Notes: generated by a model from the sequence alone, not told the origin. Shown: positions 1-11,165, counted from the stretch's first letter. The stretch: 64,000 bases of DNA from Lycium barbarum (GCF_019175385.1 NC_083339.1:79628307-79692306); one strand, 5' to 3'. Numbers and translations are program-made.

Positions 1-454
1 GTGATGTCATTCGGGCTAACTAATGCTCCGGCAGTGTTCATGAATCTGATGAATAATGTATTTAGGCCTCTCTTGGATCTATTCGTAATAGTGTTCATTG
101 ATGATATTCTGGTATACTCTCAGACAGAATCGGAACACGCAGACCATCTACGTACTGTTCTTAGAATTCTTCAAACTCAAGAATTGTATGCAAAATTTTC
201 TAAGTGCGAGTTTTGGTTGAGTTCTATGACATTTTTGGGCCATGTTATTTCGGTTGATGGCATTCGGGTTGATACCCAGAAAATTGAAGCTGTGAAGACT
301 TGGCCAAGGTCTACAACGCCCACGGAATTCCATAGTTTTCTGGGATTGGCAGGTTACTATAGGAGATTCGTGGAAGGGTTTTCCTCTATTTCAGCCCCAT
401 TGACGAAGTTAACCCAGAAGTCAGCTAAATTTCAGTGGAATGATGCTTGTGAAC
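1..454 (+). pseudogene. T1 pol: reverse transcriptase, C-terminal half (fragment)
   Basis: The frame opens at the window edge and translates as the palm and connection part of a gypsy reverse transcriptase, which copies element RNA into DNA in the cytoplasmic particle. The catalytic YXDD-type box reads FIDD at residues 32-35, followed by FLGHVIS and the [11 protein letters not shown] connection motif near residues 113-123. The frame is open to base 454, where the solo LTR T1s begins; the residues read beyond that point are LTR sequence, not protein. The gene resumes at 3044. The N-terminal RT motifs, protease and gag lie left of the window. Confidence 0.9.
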
Positions 455-804
455 TGTTACACCCCAGAAATTTCCCGTTAACGTACAGTAAATAGACTAA
501 CGAAGGGCACGACGTATACGATGTTTTGATAAGTAAGAAATAACATTTGATGATTCTAAATGAGATTTCAAAGACATTTGAAGTAGGAGACGAAAGTTGT
601 TAAGGAAAGCAAGGTATGTGTTGTGTGTCGGGCAAGATTTACGAGTATCGAATTAATGATGGCTTAATGATATTTTGGAGAAGAGTTATAATGTCCGTTA
701 GATTGTTAACGAGGTGTTAAACAAGTTTCAAGAAGGTTCCATAAGGATTGGAGATCAAACGAACAACGGAAATCATTTCAGGGAAATGGGGTTATACGAC
801 CGAC

Positions 805-967
805 TTATACGGTCCGTATAACATTATAGGGTCTGTATAACACCTAGCAGAGATGATGTTTGCCTGGTGGTGAACCACAACCACTTATACGAGCCGTGCA
901 ATGTTATACGGACCGTATAAGTGTCCGTGGAAGTCCCGACGGGCTGAGTTAAGTTCAATTATATAAA
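805..967 (+). promoter_or_regulatory. LTR promoter: two TATACGGNCCGTATA palindromes plus TATA box
   Basis: TTATACGGTCCGTATAA at 805-821 and TTATACGGACCGTATAA at 904-920 are perfect odd palindromes, followed 40 bp later by TATATAAA at 960-967. The T1 3' LTR repeats the layout at 5619-5635, 5690-5706 and a TATTTAAA box near 5745. The position just upstream of the TATA box suggests a transcription-factor site in U3; this is inference. Confidence 0.6.
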
Positions 968-2220
968 TGTGATCGCACTTCACTAATTTCATTTCCCACA
1001 CTTCTTCATCTCTCTCAAGGATTTTAGAGGGTTCCACACACTTCTTCTATAAGAACTCAAGAGAGATTCAAGATCAACTTCATCAAACTAAGAGAGTTAA
1101 GTGTAAGAAGCTCACTAGAGTTCATCCAAGACAAGGAATCTAAGTAGAAGTGAAGCTAGGGTTTTGGTGCAAGAGGAGTATCTCTGCTCAAGGCTTATTC
1201 TTACACTATCTAAGGTAAGTTTTATGACCATTCCATATTGTTTAGAGTAATGAGAGGTTGAAAGACTTGGATTGTAGAAGGATATAGAAAATGGGTCATG
1301 AATGTGAGGATAGTGGCATTTTGAGTGGTAGTTTGGAATAAGTCATGAATATTGATATGTTGTGATTATAATTATGTTATAAATGACATATAAGACATGG
1401 GATAAGCATTATATGTGAGAAAATGTAATAGTGTACTATGACCATAATTATGGAGGAATTGAAGTGAAATTGTGAAATGTGGATAATGTAGATGAATGAT
1501 GATTGTTGCTTATAATATTGTGAGTGTTGTTATGGATGTTTGGGAGTTGATATGTAATATGAGGAAAGTTGTATAAACAAAGAAAATGCTGCCCAATTTT
1601 CTCTAGCCTTAGTAAGCATGTTCTTATAATCGATTAGCTAATGTTAATACGAACTTTCTTGAAGGTAGAAACGCGAGCATCGAAGGAGAACGATCAAACG
1701 ATAGAATAGCTAAACGAAAGAGGTATGTAAGGCTAATCCTTTCCTTCTAAGACATGACTCCTATGGCATGAATCTTCCTATTTTTCATAATCTTCCTAAA
1801 TAACGAAAATTACGAGTCCATCACTACAAAGAGCTACAGACGCACATGATAAAGAAAAGAGATATGACACGAGCATGATAATGATGATGATGAGTTTAAG
1901 TATAGAGAATCCTTGAGTAATATACGATGTCCATGAGGTTAATGATCCTAAGTACGGTTCCATTGATGCTTTTCCTTGTGTACACTCACCTTAAAATGTT
2001 AGCCCCCTCAAGGTGAGACATAATGATTATGATCACTCCATAATGTAATCGGGGGTTCACGACCTTATGTCACCCCAACATCGCCATAGTTACCTTCAAG
2101 TTCTAATGTATGTTTTGATGATAAATGTATAATGATGCTAAGTTATGATAAGGTCATGATATGCCTATGAGATGTACAATAATGTTAAGTTTATGATGTG
2201 CTCACGATGATACAATTCCA

Positions 2221-2398
2221 CCGTGCCTAAATGGCCGGACATGTCACCGCTTAGGCGGGGTGCTTGTGATTCCACCGTGCCCAAATGGCCGGACATGTCA
2301 CCGCTAAGGCGGGCTGCTTATGATTCCACCACGCCTAGAAGGCCGGACATGATCACCACTAGTGGGCGGCGTATGATTTTTACCCGGACGCGGGTTAG
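2221..2398 (+). repeat. Tandem hairpin-repeat array in T1s LTR
   Basis: About three units of roughly 60 bp, each with a CACCGTGCC core, GGCCGGACATG and CCGC-4 nt-GCGG. The third unit replaces CCGC/GCGG by CCAC/GTGG, keeping the pairing. The T1 3' LTR has the equivalent array at 18727-18905. It ends next to an (AT)n run at 2407-2436. Confidence 0.75.
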
Positions 2399-2404
2399 CG
2401 ATGA

Positions 2405-2439
<35 letters not shown>

Positions 2440-2567
2440 ATGATGATACATGTACTACGAATATATATGATATATGTATGAAATGCATCCACTCTTAAAA
2501 GTTAAGCAGGTTATATCTTCATCTTATGATTTCTCTGTTATGTTCATTTCATTCATGCCTTACATAC

Positions 2568-2607
2568 TCAGTACAATGTTCGTACTGACGTCCGTTTTAT
2601 TTGGACG
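2568..2607 (+). other. Conserved double hairpin in LTR (T1s)
   Basis: Stem TCAGTAC (2568-2574) pairs with GTACTGA (2582-2588) over a 7-nt loop. It is followed at once by CGTCC (2589-2593) pairing with GGACG (2603-2607). The same pair of hairpins occurs at 19031-19069 (T1 LTR), 33767-33806 (T7, second stem weakened) and 47288-47326 (T11), and on the opposite strand in T8 and T13. Function unknown. Confidence 0.65.
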
Positions 2608-2751
2608 CTGTGTTCATGCCCACAGGTAGGCACGGAGGCGATCTAGACTCGTAGGAGCTACTAGCAGACTTTGAGAGCACTCCATTATTCCGGAGGTGCC
2701 ATTGATTTATCCTTTTGTGTGTATATATATATATATATATGTTTTGGGAAT

Positions 2752-2770
2752 GACGGGGTCCTGTCCCGTC
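2752..2770 (+). other. Conserved third LTR hairpin (T1s)
   Basis: GACGGG (2752-2757) and CCCGTC (2765-2770) form a perfect 6-bp stem around a loop containing CCTGT. Equivalents with matched stem changes lie at 19200-19218, 33951-33970, 42319-42336 and 47455-47474, and on the minus strand in T12 (48588-48603) and T13 (61258-61276). Confidence 0.6.
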
Positions 2771-3043
2771 CATATGTCTAGTACTCTAGTAGAGGCTCGT
2801 AGATACGTATGTGTGGGTAGCATGGTCTCACGATGTCCTTATTGTATGTACATTATTTTGATAGCCGAAGGGCTTATGTATATAAAGGTAATTATGTTTC
2901 AAAGTGAAAAACGGTCTTCTTATGATTTGAGTATAAGATTAATGAATGAACGCTTGATGAGTACGATGGGTAATGGTATGAGCGGTACTCGGTGGTTAGC
3001 CCCGGGTACACGTCATGGCCCCTAGTCGGGTCGTGACATGAAC

Positions 3044-3490
3044 GCAGTTTCAGGAATTGAAAGATCGGCTAACTTCAGCCCCAGTCTTGACACTCCCAGA
3101 AGGGCCTGATGGTTATGTTGTGTATTGTGATGCTTCTGGCGTTGGGTTAGGATGTGTATTAATGCAGCACGGTAAAGTCATTGCTTATGCCTCAAGGAAG
3201 TTGCGGAAACATGAGAAGAACTACCCAACTCATGATCTTGAACTGGCTGCAGTCATCCATGCACTAAAGATGTGGAGACATTATTTGTATGGTGTACATG
3301 TTGATATCTATACAGATCACAAGAGCCTTCAATATATTTTCAAGCAGAAGGAGTTAAATCTATGGTAGAGGCGGTGGTTAGAACTACCGAAAGATTATGA
3401 TATGAGTATTTTATACCACCCCGGAAAGGCAAATATAGTAGCTGATGCACTTAGCCACAAATCAATGGGTAGTTTATGTGAAGTTCCTTT
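3044..3490 (+). pseudogene. T1 pol: RNase H domain (broken)
   Basis: Directly right of the TGAAC duplication the pol gene resumes, offset by one base from the upstream frame, which indicates a 1-nt change near the junction. The segment encodes a gypsy RNase H, which degrades the RNA strand during reverse transcription. The three acidic catalytic positions can be seen: D in CDASG, E in HDLELAA, D in TDHKSL. A stop (TAG at 3366-3368) follows LNLW, and the downstream [16 protein letters not shown] motif, normally the end of RNase H, is readable past it. A frameshift near 3490 separates it from the integrase. Confidence 0.85.
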
Positions 3491-3604
3491 GGAGAAGAAA
3501 GAATAATCCATGAGCTCCACCAACTAGCTAATCTTGGAGTTCGCTTAATTGACTCAGGCAGTGCAAGAATTGGTATTAATAATCCAACTATCTCATCCTT
3601 AGAT

Positions 3605-5040
3605 ATGGAGGTGAAAGAGCGTCAATATGAAGATTCTCAGTTGAGCCATTATAGAGATACACTTCATGAGAAAGAAAAGTCACCATTTGAAATTTCTATA
3701 GATGGAGTTCTCAGATACCGAGATAGGTTATGTGTTCCAAATGTTGCGGAATTACGTCATCGAATTCTAGAAGAAGCTCATTATTCTCAGTATTCTATTC
3801 ACCCAGGGGTGACAAAGATGTACCATGATCTCAAGTTAATGTATTGGTGGGATGGAATGAAGAAAGACATTGCAGACTTTGTAGCCCAATGTCCAAACTG
3901 CCAACAGGTGAAACTCGAGCATCAAAAGCCGGGAGGATTATTGCAAGCAATGGAGATTCCAACTTAGAAGTGGGAAGCAATAAATATGGATTTCATTGTA
4001 GGGTTACCTCATTCCCGAAGCAAGTATGACTCCATATGGGTGATCGTAGACAGACTCACGAAAGCCGCTCATTTTCTTCCAGTCAGAACCACATACTCTG
4101 CAGAAGATTATGCAAGGTTGTACCTTAAGGAGATTGTGAGACTTCATGGTACTCCGATATCTATTATCATAGACAGAGGGGCACAATTTACAGCCAAGTT
4201 CTGGAAGTCTTTCCAAGAAGGTTTGGGTACTCAGGTGAGGCTTAGCACAACATTTCATTCGCAAACTGATGGGCAAGCTGAACGCACTATTCAGACCTTG
4301 GAGGATATGCTAAGAGCATGTGTTCTAGATTTTGGTGGTAGTTGGGATTACCACTTACCCCTTATTGAGTTTGCATACAACAACAACTATCATTCCAGTA
4401 TCCAAATGGCTCCGTATGAAGCTCTATATGGAAGGAAGTGTAGATCCCCAATTGGGTGGTTTGAAGTAGGAAAAGTGCAGCTAATAGGCCCTGAGTTGAT
4501 TCAACAAGCAGTAGAAAAGGTCGAAGTCATCTGAGCTCGATTGGTGACAGCCCAAAGTCGCCAGAAATCTTATGCGGACAACCGGCGGCGAGACTTAGAA
4601 TTTGAAGTTGATGATTGGGTATTCTTAAAGGTGTCTCCAATGAAAGGAGTAATGAGGTTTGGTAAAAAATGGAAGTTGAGTCCTCGATATATAGGACCTT
4701 ATAAGATTGTCCGCAAGGTGGGCCCAGTAGCTTATGAATTGGACTTACCCTCGGAATTTTAGTCAGTCTATCTGATTTTCCATGCCTCAATGCTCCGTAA
4801 GTGTGCTGGAGATCCTACTAGGATCGTCATAGTAGATGATGTTCAAGTGACAGAAAAGTTGGCTTATGAAGAAGTACCCGTTGCCATACTAGATAGGCAA
4901 GTACAGAGACTTAGAAATAAAGAAGTAGCCTCAGTTAAGGTCTTATGAAGAAATAACAACCAAGAAGAAATGACTTGGGAAGTGGAAGAAAATATGAAGT
5001 CCAAGTACCCGCGCCTATTTCATCCCCCGGAAGAGATCCA
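3605..5040 (+). pseudogene. T1 pol: integrase and chromodomain (broken)
   Basis: Integrase joins the DNA copy to the host chromosome. The N-terminal zinc-binding HHCC region is seen in AHYSQYSIHPG and CPNCQQVK; the DDE core keeps D in WVIVDRLTKAAHF, D in IIIDRGAQF (the usual SDRG is IDRG here) and E in QAERTIQTLEDML. Stops lie at 3965-3967, 4532-4534 and 4760-4762. After SPRYIGPYKIV comes a C-terminal chromodomain-like tail (AILDRQVQRLRNKEVASVKVL, about 4880-4945), which directs integration to heterochromatin in chromoviruses. The residues between pieces stay in recognisable order, so this is decay and not rearrangement. Bases 5041-5248 are 3' untranslated, with nothing else recognised. Confidence 0.88.
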
Positions 5041-5248
5041 GATGAAGCGACAAGATTATGAGGTATGTATGTTCTCTCTTGATGCATATGGGTTGTGTGT
5101 GGCCAAACTTTATTACTATGATGTTGTGGACCTGTGAGGTATTGTTATTATGGACTGTTGTGACAGGATGGTAGTGCCATATTACAGGGAAAACTCTGGC
5201 GAAATTTTCGTATAATTCCCGAGAACTCAACATTCGAGGTGAATGTTA

Positions 5249-5264
5249 TTAAAGGGAGGAAGAA
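5249..5264 (+). other. T1 polypurine tract
   Basis: The purine-rich run TTAAAGGGAGGAAGAA ends one base before the LTR start TGTTACACC. This is the primer for plus-strand DNA synthesis. It sits 3' of the TTCGAGG stretch typical of this clade. Confidence 0.8.
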
Positions 5265-6922
5265 TGTTACACCTCAGAAAATTTTATGTCATTGCCTAGC
5301 GAATAGGCTAATACAGGGTAAGGAGTATACGATGTTTCTATAAGTAAGAAAGGTTATTTAACGATTCTAATTAAGATTCCAAAGACGTTGGAAGTAAGAG
5401 GAGAAAGTTCCTTAAGGAAGGCAAAACGTATGTTGTGTTTTGGAAAAGTTCCGTAAAGTACCGAGCTAATGATTGATTTAATGATGTCATAAGCAAGAGT
5501 TATAATGATCCTTAGATTGGTAATGAAGTGTTAAACAAGTGTCAAGAAGGTTCCATAAGGATTGGAGATCAAATGAAACGACGGAAATCATTTCAAGAAA
5601 ATAAGGTTATACGACCGCTTATACGGTCCGTATAAGGCCGTATAGCACCCAACATAAATGTTGTTTTTCTGATGGTGAAGTACGGTCACTTATACGGACC
5701 GTATAAGTGTCCGTGGAAGTCCCGACGGGCTGAGTTAATTCAAGTATTTAAATGTGATCCCACTTCACTAATTTCATTTCCCACACTTCTCCATCTCTCT
5801 CAAGGCTTCTAGAGAGTTACACACACTTCTTCCACAAGAACTCAAGAGAAATTCATGATCAACTTCATCAAACCAAGAGGATCAAGTGCAAAAAACTCAT
5901 TAGGGTTCATCTAAGACAAGAAATCCCATTGGAAGTGGAACTAGGGTTTTGCTCAAGCGATGTATTTCCACTCAAAGCTCATTCCCACACTATCAAAGGT
6001 AAGCTTTATGATCACTCCATATTGTTTAAGGTATTAAGAGGTTGAAAGAATTGGATTGTAGAAGGGGATAGAAAACGGGTCATGAATGTAAGAATAGTTG
6101 CATTTTTGAGTTGTAGCTTGGAATTAGTCATGATTCTTGATATGTTGTGATTATAGTTATGTTATAAATGACATTAAGGACATGGGATAAACATTATATG
6201 TGAGTAAATGTGATAGTGTACTACGACCATGGTTATGGATGATTTGAAGTGAAGGTGGGAAATATGGATAATGTAGGTGAATAAAGATTATTGCTTATGA
6301 TGTTGTGAAAGTTATTATGGACGTTTGGGAGTTGATATATGATATGGAGAAAGTTGTATAAACAAAGGAAGTGCTTTCAAATTTTTTCTAGCTTTAGTCA
6401 AGTATGCTAAGCTATCGATTATCCAATGTTAGTACAAACTCTATTGAAGGTAGAAACGAGAACATTGGAGGAGAACGTTCAAGCGATAGTGTAGCTAAAT
6501 GAAAGGGTATGTAAGGCTAGTCCCTTATTTCTAAGGCATGACTCCTATGGCATGAATCCTCCTATCTTTCCATGATTTTCCTACATATTGGAAATTATAA
6601 ATCCATGCTTACAAAGAGCGTTTCATAAGATAAAGAAAAGAGATATGTTACGAGTATGATAATGATGATGATGAGTTTAATTCTAAAGAATTCTAAGGCA
6701 ATATATGATGCCCATGAAGTTAATGATCCTAAATATGATCCTTTGATGTTGTTCATTGTGTACACTCACCTTACATTGTTAGTTCCTTCAAGGTGAGAAA
6801 TGATGAATATGATCACTCCATAATGTAATCGGGGGTTCTCGACCTTATGTCGCCCTGATATAGTGATAGATATTCTTTAAACTCTAATGCATGTTCTATG
6901 ACGAATGTACGATGATGATAAG
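5265..6922 (+). repeat. T1 3' LTR, left piece
   Basis: Starts TGTTACACCTC right after the polypurine tract and aligns with T1s through the palindromic promoter block, the leader and a GAGGTGAGA-type region, then breaks at 6922 where T2 inserted (target ATAAG 6918-6922). The remaining 784 bp lie at 18703-19486. No gene is present. Confidence 0.92.
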
Positions 6923-9203
6923 TGTCACACCCCATTTTAACCCGGGTTAAATTAGAAGTACGACATATTGGAGATTCCTATTTTTGTTTGTTGTTAAGGA
7001 GTCGCCACCTAATTATTTATGGTGAATTAGGACACCTAAAGTTTATTAAAGTAGTTATCTAAAGTTGATTGTGTTTAAGGTCTGCGAAACTTAAGATTCT
7101 AGGTAAGGGTTCAATTAGTCTAAAGGGAAGGTATTAGGCATCCTTTAAGGCCCATTAACAATGATTAACCGACAGGACCCAAATTTAATTAGGCTAAGTG
7201 TAAATGATAATATTACAGAAAAAGGAAAGTAGTTTTATAAGTATGACAAAAATTGTAGATAGATATGTAAGAAAGCTACTTAAAATATAACTTGTAAAAA
7301 ATAATAATTTCGTATAAAACAAGATTTTAAATGCTATTTAAAAGTGAGATTTACGAAAGAGTAATAATTCAATATAGATTGTTATAACAAATATATGTTC
7401 GAAGCGCTAAAAAAGAGCTAAAGCGAGAAAAGTTACCTGTTAAATTAATTTGCCTTTTATTTCTCAAATGAGTTAGCATTAGTGCCAAATAGGTAATGTT
7501 TTAAGTTTTCTTAGGATAGTAAGGTAAATAGCGATTCTTTTAACCCAAAATATGTAGGCATACTATTTGAAAACCAATTACTCAAATAAATGTTATGGAT
7601 ACTATAAAATCGTTTGGAACATAAATAGGAAATTAAACCCATGGAACTAATTGTTGGTTCTCCCTAAATTAACTAACCATGACTTCTAAAACTATCCATA
7701 CTAATTCCTACAATTCTTTTAAGCTAAGAATAAAGGACAGAAAAGTGTTAGTCCAAATAATACAAGTCAGGCATAAAATGAAGCTGAAGCACAAAATAAA
7801 ATTAAATGGGTTTAATCCATTTTTTATGGACTGCTGCTACAGTCCGTTTTGCTAGCAGGCTTTGGCCCAAATTTTATGTATTGCTGTTGCGTCACTGTTC
7901 ACGTCATTGGGCTTAAGCCCAACAATCTGTTTTATATTGCTGCTGTGGGCTGCCTTTTGTTGGCGCAGTGAATTGGGGTGTCGATGTCTCGAATCTACGC
8001 TCGAACACGAACGAACCCGATTCAAAAAAAGTTTCAAACCGAAAGGGTAAAAGTAAAGTAATTGGTGGCTGTTCTTTTTCAAGTAAGGCTCTCTTTTGTG
8101 ATTAAACTTGTGTTTTGTAGGGAATTTTGATTCCAAATCCTAGGTTTTCGATCTGTGCTTCCCCAAAAAAAACAATCCCCCCCTTTGCTAAGGACTTAAA
8201 GCCCTCTTTTATAGTAGATGAAAACTAGGGTTTTCGGTTTCTTCAAGAATGCCAGCGACCGAAATTTTGGGCCCCCACCCCAACGGTATCCTTTGAATCG
8301 AGTTAAATGGACCCGTTATCTGCATGTGATTCGACTTTGGTATCCTAAAAAATGCCCGATTCACTGTCAACGACAGAGCTTTAGATAAAACAAACGTATA
8401 GACAACTTGTTGTATGAAAACGGGTAGGCAGAGAGAAGTGGAAGAGGCAGAGGCATGGTGGGAGTGGTGAAGCAGAGGCGTGGTGGAGCGAAGTGGGGAA
8501 CAAAGGAGACAGAGGTGTGGGGGACAAGAAGAAGTGGGGAGCAGGTGAAGAGGCAGAGCGAACGTGGGAGAGAGGAAGGGAAGAGAGAGGCGGCTAGGGT
8601 TTCGAAGGGAAGGAGAAGAACGTGGGAGAAGAGAGAGAAGAGCGGGGTGGGGGTGTGCGGCGGTGAGGATGAAGAAGGGAAAGAGAGCGAGGGTTTAGGG
8701 TAAAAGAATAAGGGGGTGGGCTGGACCGGTTATTAAGAGATGTGGGTTGGTCCAATTAAAGTGTGGGCTGTTCCAATTAAAGTGTATTTTAGTTGGGCTG
8801 AAAATGTGGGGTTGTTGATGTGGGTTGAGTATTAAAATGTGGGTTGCTTATTTGGGTAGCGAAATAATATTGTGTTGGTATTTTGGGCCATTAATTTGGC
8901 TGAAAATTGTTGATCCTTCCTCCGCTATTTAATTATTTTTGGGCTTCTAATTTAATAACTGGTAAAGATGATAAATTATTAATATGTAAAAAAAAATATT
9001 TTGCAAAGTGTTGTCTTGTAATTAATTTAATGAGTCCAAACCCGAAAACGAGACGATGACTAACCGTTCAAAATTTGTGATAAAAGTAGTGATATTAATA
9101 GTAGTAGCAAATAAAATATTGTGAAAATAAAGTATTTAGCTCGTCAGTAAATTTAGAAACCCGAGTAAATTAAATAAAAGAGGGACAAAATTGGGTGTCA
9201 ACA
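6923..9203 (-). repeat. T2 3' LTR (left copy)
   Basis: Runs from TGTCACACCCC to GTCAACA on +. It includes a minus-strand TATA box (8206-8213) and, upstream of it in the minus sense, a strongly strand-biased block (about 8430-8700, purine-rich on +) resembling pyrimidine-rich plant promoter or leader DNA. The short ORFs inside it are repeated in the other LTR only because the LTRs are copies. Confidence 0.93.
8206..8213 (-). promoter_or_regulatory. T2 LTR TATA box
   Basis: TATAAAAG on the minus strand (CTTTTATA on +), followed in the minus sense by GAGGGCTTTAAG. The same box in the other LTR is at 17698-17705; that upstream (right-hand) LTR is the one that would drive full-length RNA. Confidence 0.6.
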
Positions 9204-9216
9204 GATGCCCCTCTTC
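9204..9216 (-). other. T2 polypurine tract
   Basis: In the minus sense GAAGAGGGGCATC lies directly before the LTR start TGTTGACACCC. This is the position and composition expected of the plus-strand primer. Confidence 0.75.
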
Positions 9217-9954
9217 GACCGGATATGATGTAAGAATCTTCGGGCGAAGAAGTTGACGTAGTAGCCAATTTTGTTTGGACCAACGAATATGAATTTATAA
9301 GAAAGTACGATTTAGGAAAATTGATGGAAAATATTATGAGGACAGAAGGAATTATGGTCGAACTTGTTGAGAGCATGTTATTTATGAATTTATAACCTTG
9401 TAGGATTGTAGATAGGTGACAAGAATGGAACATATGCTTATAGCCTCCTAATTATAAATGTGGCGCGCAACACACCTTTAAGTAGGACTCTACTAGACAT
9501 GTTGTAAATTCTCCAAAAATGCCCCGGTGTTAACTTATGGAGACGCTGGGGATGTAGAAAGGAATATGAGATTGTGAAAAGAGTAGATTTAGTAGATTTT
9601 TAGCGGAGGATGTGAAAGAGAAATTAACCTACGTATCACGTGTTTGTGGACATAGGCGGAATTGAGTTCGAGAGTAGATCCGTGACCTTTGCTTGTGAGT
9701 TTGGTATTCCTCTTCAGTAAATTTGCCCCAGTTCACTGCGTAAGATAAAGTTCCACGTTGTGTTGCGTCCCTGCAGGTTGTATTTTCTGCCAAAACTGAT
9801 ATTCATGTCAAAATTAGTAACAAAGTTGAAATTATAAAGAGTGTAAAATGATAAGAAATATGAGTGTGGAAATAAAAATGAAGCTGTGTGGCCAATGTTG
9901 TCTCTGGTTGTCTTCAGGGACTTGAATGAATGCGTGATGCGTATGCTGAGGATG

Positions 9955-10500
9955 TGATAATATCTCTAGTTGCATTTGAAGATGATAGTGATAAGGTCTC
10001 CGGCTGTCTTCCGGGACTCGATGATAAATGATATCTGCGAAATTGAAGGTAAATTCGTTAAAGTAGGTAAAGTAGATGATGAAATAAAGAAATGAAGTAA
10101 GGAGTAAAGTAAGTGTATAGCCGTTTGGCTTATGCAGGCGAGGCCGTGTAGCCATGCGATATCTCTGGTTGTCTTCGGGGATTTGATGATATATCTCCGG
10201 TTGTCTTCGGGGATTTGATGATAAATGATGTCATGTGATGTCTCCGGTTGTCTTCGGGACTCAATGATATGCTAATGAGGCCGTACAGCCAAATGATGTC
10301 TCCGGTTGTCTTCGGGGACTTGATGATGTGTCTCCGGTTGTCTTCGGGGACTTGATGATGTTCCTTTGAAGTTCAAGGTAAAATCGTTAGAATTGGTAAA
10401 GTAAATGACAAGTAGAGAGTAGATTCATAGTGTAGCCGTATGGCTTATGCATATGAGACTGTACAGCCGAATGATGCCCCCGGTTGTCTTCAGAGACTCG
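9955..10500 (-). repeat. T2 tandem repeat family 1 (TCTCCGGTTGTCTTCGGGGA)
   Basis: The motif TCTCCGGTTGTCTTCGGGGA, with GATGATG spacers, recurs at variable spacing of about 30-60 bp, including near 10158, 10194, 10240, 10298 and 10328. Degenerate copies flank it at 9906 and 10480, and single copies interrupt the next arrays near 10833 and 10953. Confidence 0.8.
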
Positions 10501-10538
10501 ACGCCAATCCTGTAAAATTCAAGATAAAATGTGAATTC

Positions 10539-10835
10539 TTATTTTAGGGTAGAATGACCCAATATGTCCTATTTTAGGGTGGACGAACCCGATGTATCCT
10601 ATTTTAGGGTGGACGAACCCGATATGTCCTATTTTAGGGTGGACGAACTCAAGCATCCTATTTTAGGGTGGAAGAACCCGATATGTCCTATTTCAGGGTG
10701 GACGAACCCAAATATCCTATTTTAGGGAGGACGAACCCAAGTATCCTATTTTAGGGTGGAAGAACCCAAGTATCCTATTTTAGGGTGGAAGAACCCGATA
10801 TGTCCTATTTTAGGGTGGACGAACCCAAGTATGTC
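10539..10835 (-). repeat. T2 tandem repeat family 2 (29-30 bp)
   Basis: About ten head-to-tail copies of a 29-30 bp unit containing CCTATTTTAGGGTGGACGAA and CCCGATATGT or CCCAAGTAT. Copies differ at one to four positions. Another single copy lies near 10921. Confidence 0.88.
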
Positions 10836-10884
10836 TCCGGTTGTTTTCGGGGACATGATACATATGCCGTGTGAGGCATTTAAA

Positions 10885-11165
10885 GAAATGATATCCTATT
10901 AAAGGCGGACGAGCCTAAAATGTCCTATTTTAGGGTGGACGAACCCAAGCATGTCTCCAGTTGTTTTCGAGGACATGATGCATATGCCATGTGAGGCATT
11001 TTAAAGAAATGATATCCAATTAAAGGCGGACGAGCCTAAAATGTCCTATTAAAGGCGGACAATCCTAAAGTGTCCTATTAAAGGCGGACGAGCCTAAAGT
11101 GTCCTATTAAAGGCGGACAATCCTAGAGTGTCCTATTAAAGGCGGACGAGCCTAAATGCTGTGCG
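10885..11165 (-). repeat. T2 tandem repeat family 3 (about 29 bp)
   Basis: About seven copies of a 28-29 bp unit containing TGTCCTATTAAAGGCGGACG and AGCCTAAA, with a further copy at 11295. It shares the frame TGTCCTATT-AGG-GGACGA-CC with family 2, so the two arrays probably descend from one ancestral unit. Confidence 0.85.

Larger units (their letters stand above)
455..3038 (+). repeat. T1s: solo LTR inserted in T1 pol
   Basis: A 2584-bp LTR starts TGTTACACC and ends GTGACA and is flanked by a perfect 5-bp target duplication TGAAC (450-454 and 3039-3043). It belongs to the same family as the 3' LTR of T1 (5265-6922 with 18703-19486): start, promoter palindromes, tandem repeats and end all align. 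No internal region is present, so it is a solo LTR left by recombination between two LTRs. It holds promoter palindromes (805-920), a TATA box (960), a hairpin-repeat array (about 2221-2398) and three conserved hairpins (2568-2770). Confidence 0.93.

Noticed and set aside
2407..2436. (AT)n and (TA)n(CA)n runs at 2407, 2724, 26700, 36180 and 54676 as regulatory signals
   Set aside because: Ordinary microsatellites inside LTRs, variable between copies.
7852..8136. Minus-strand ORF of 94 codons, repeated identically at 17343-17627
   Set aside because: It lies inside the T2 LTR, and the second copy exists only because LTRs are duplicates. No domain and overlapping ORFs on both strands. Likely chance.
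8455..8703. Arg/Glu-rich ORF, repeated at 17947-18195
   Set aside because: It is a translation of a purine-rich LTR block on the strand opposite to the element. Composition explains it.
10539..11165. CRISPR-like regular repeats
   Set aside because: Units are contiguous tandem repeats without unique spacers, in plant retrotransposon DNA.
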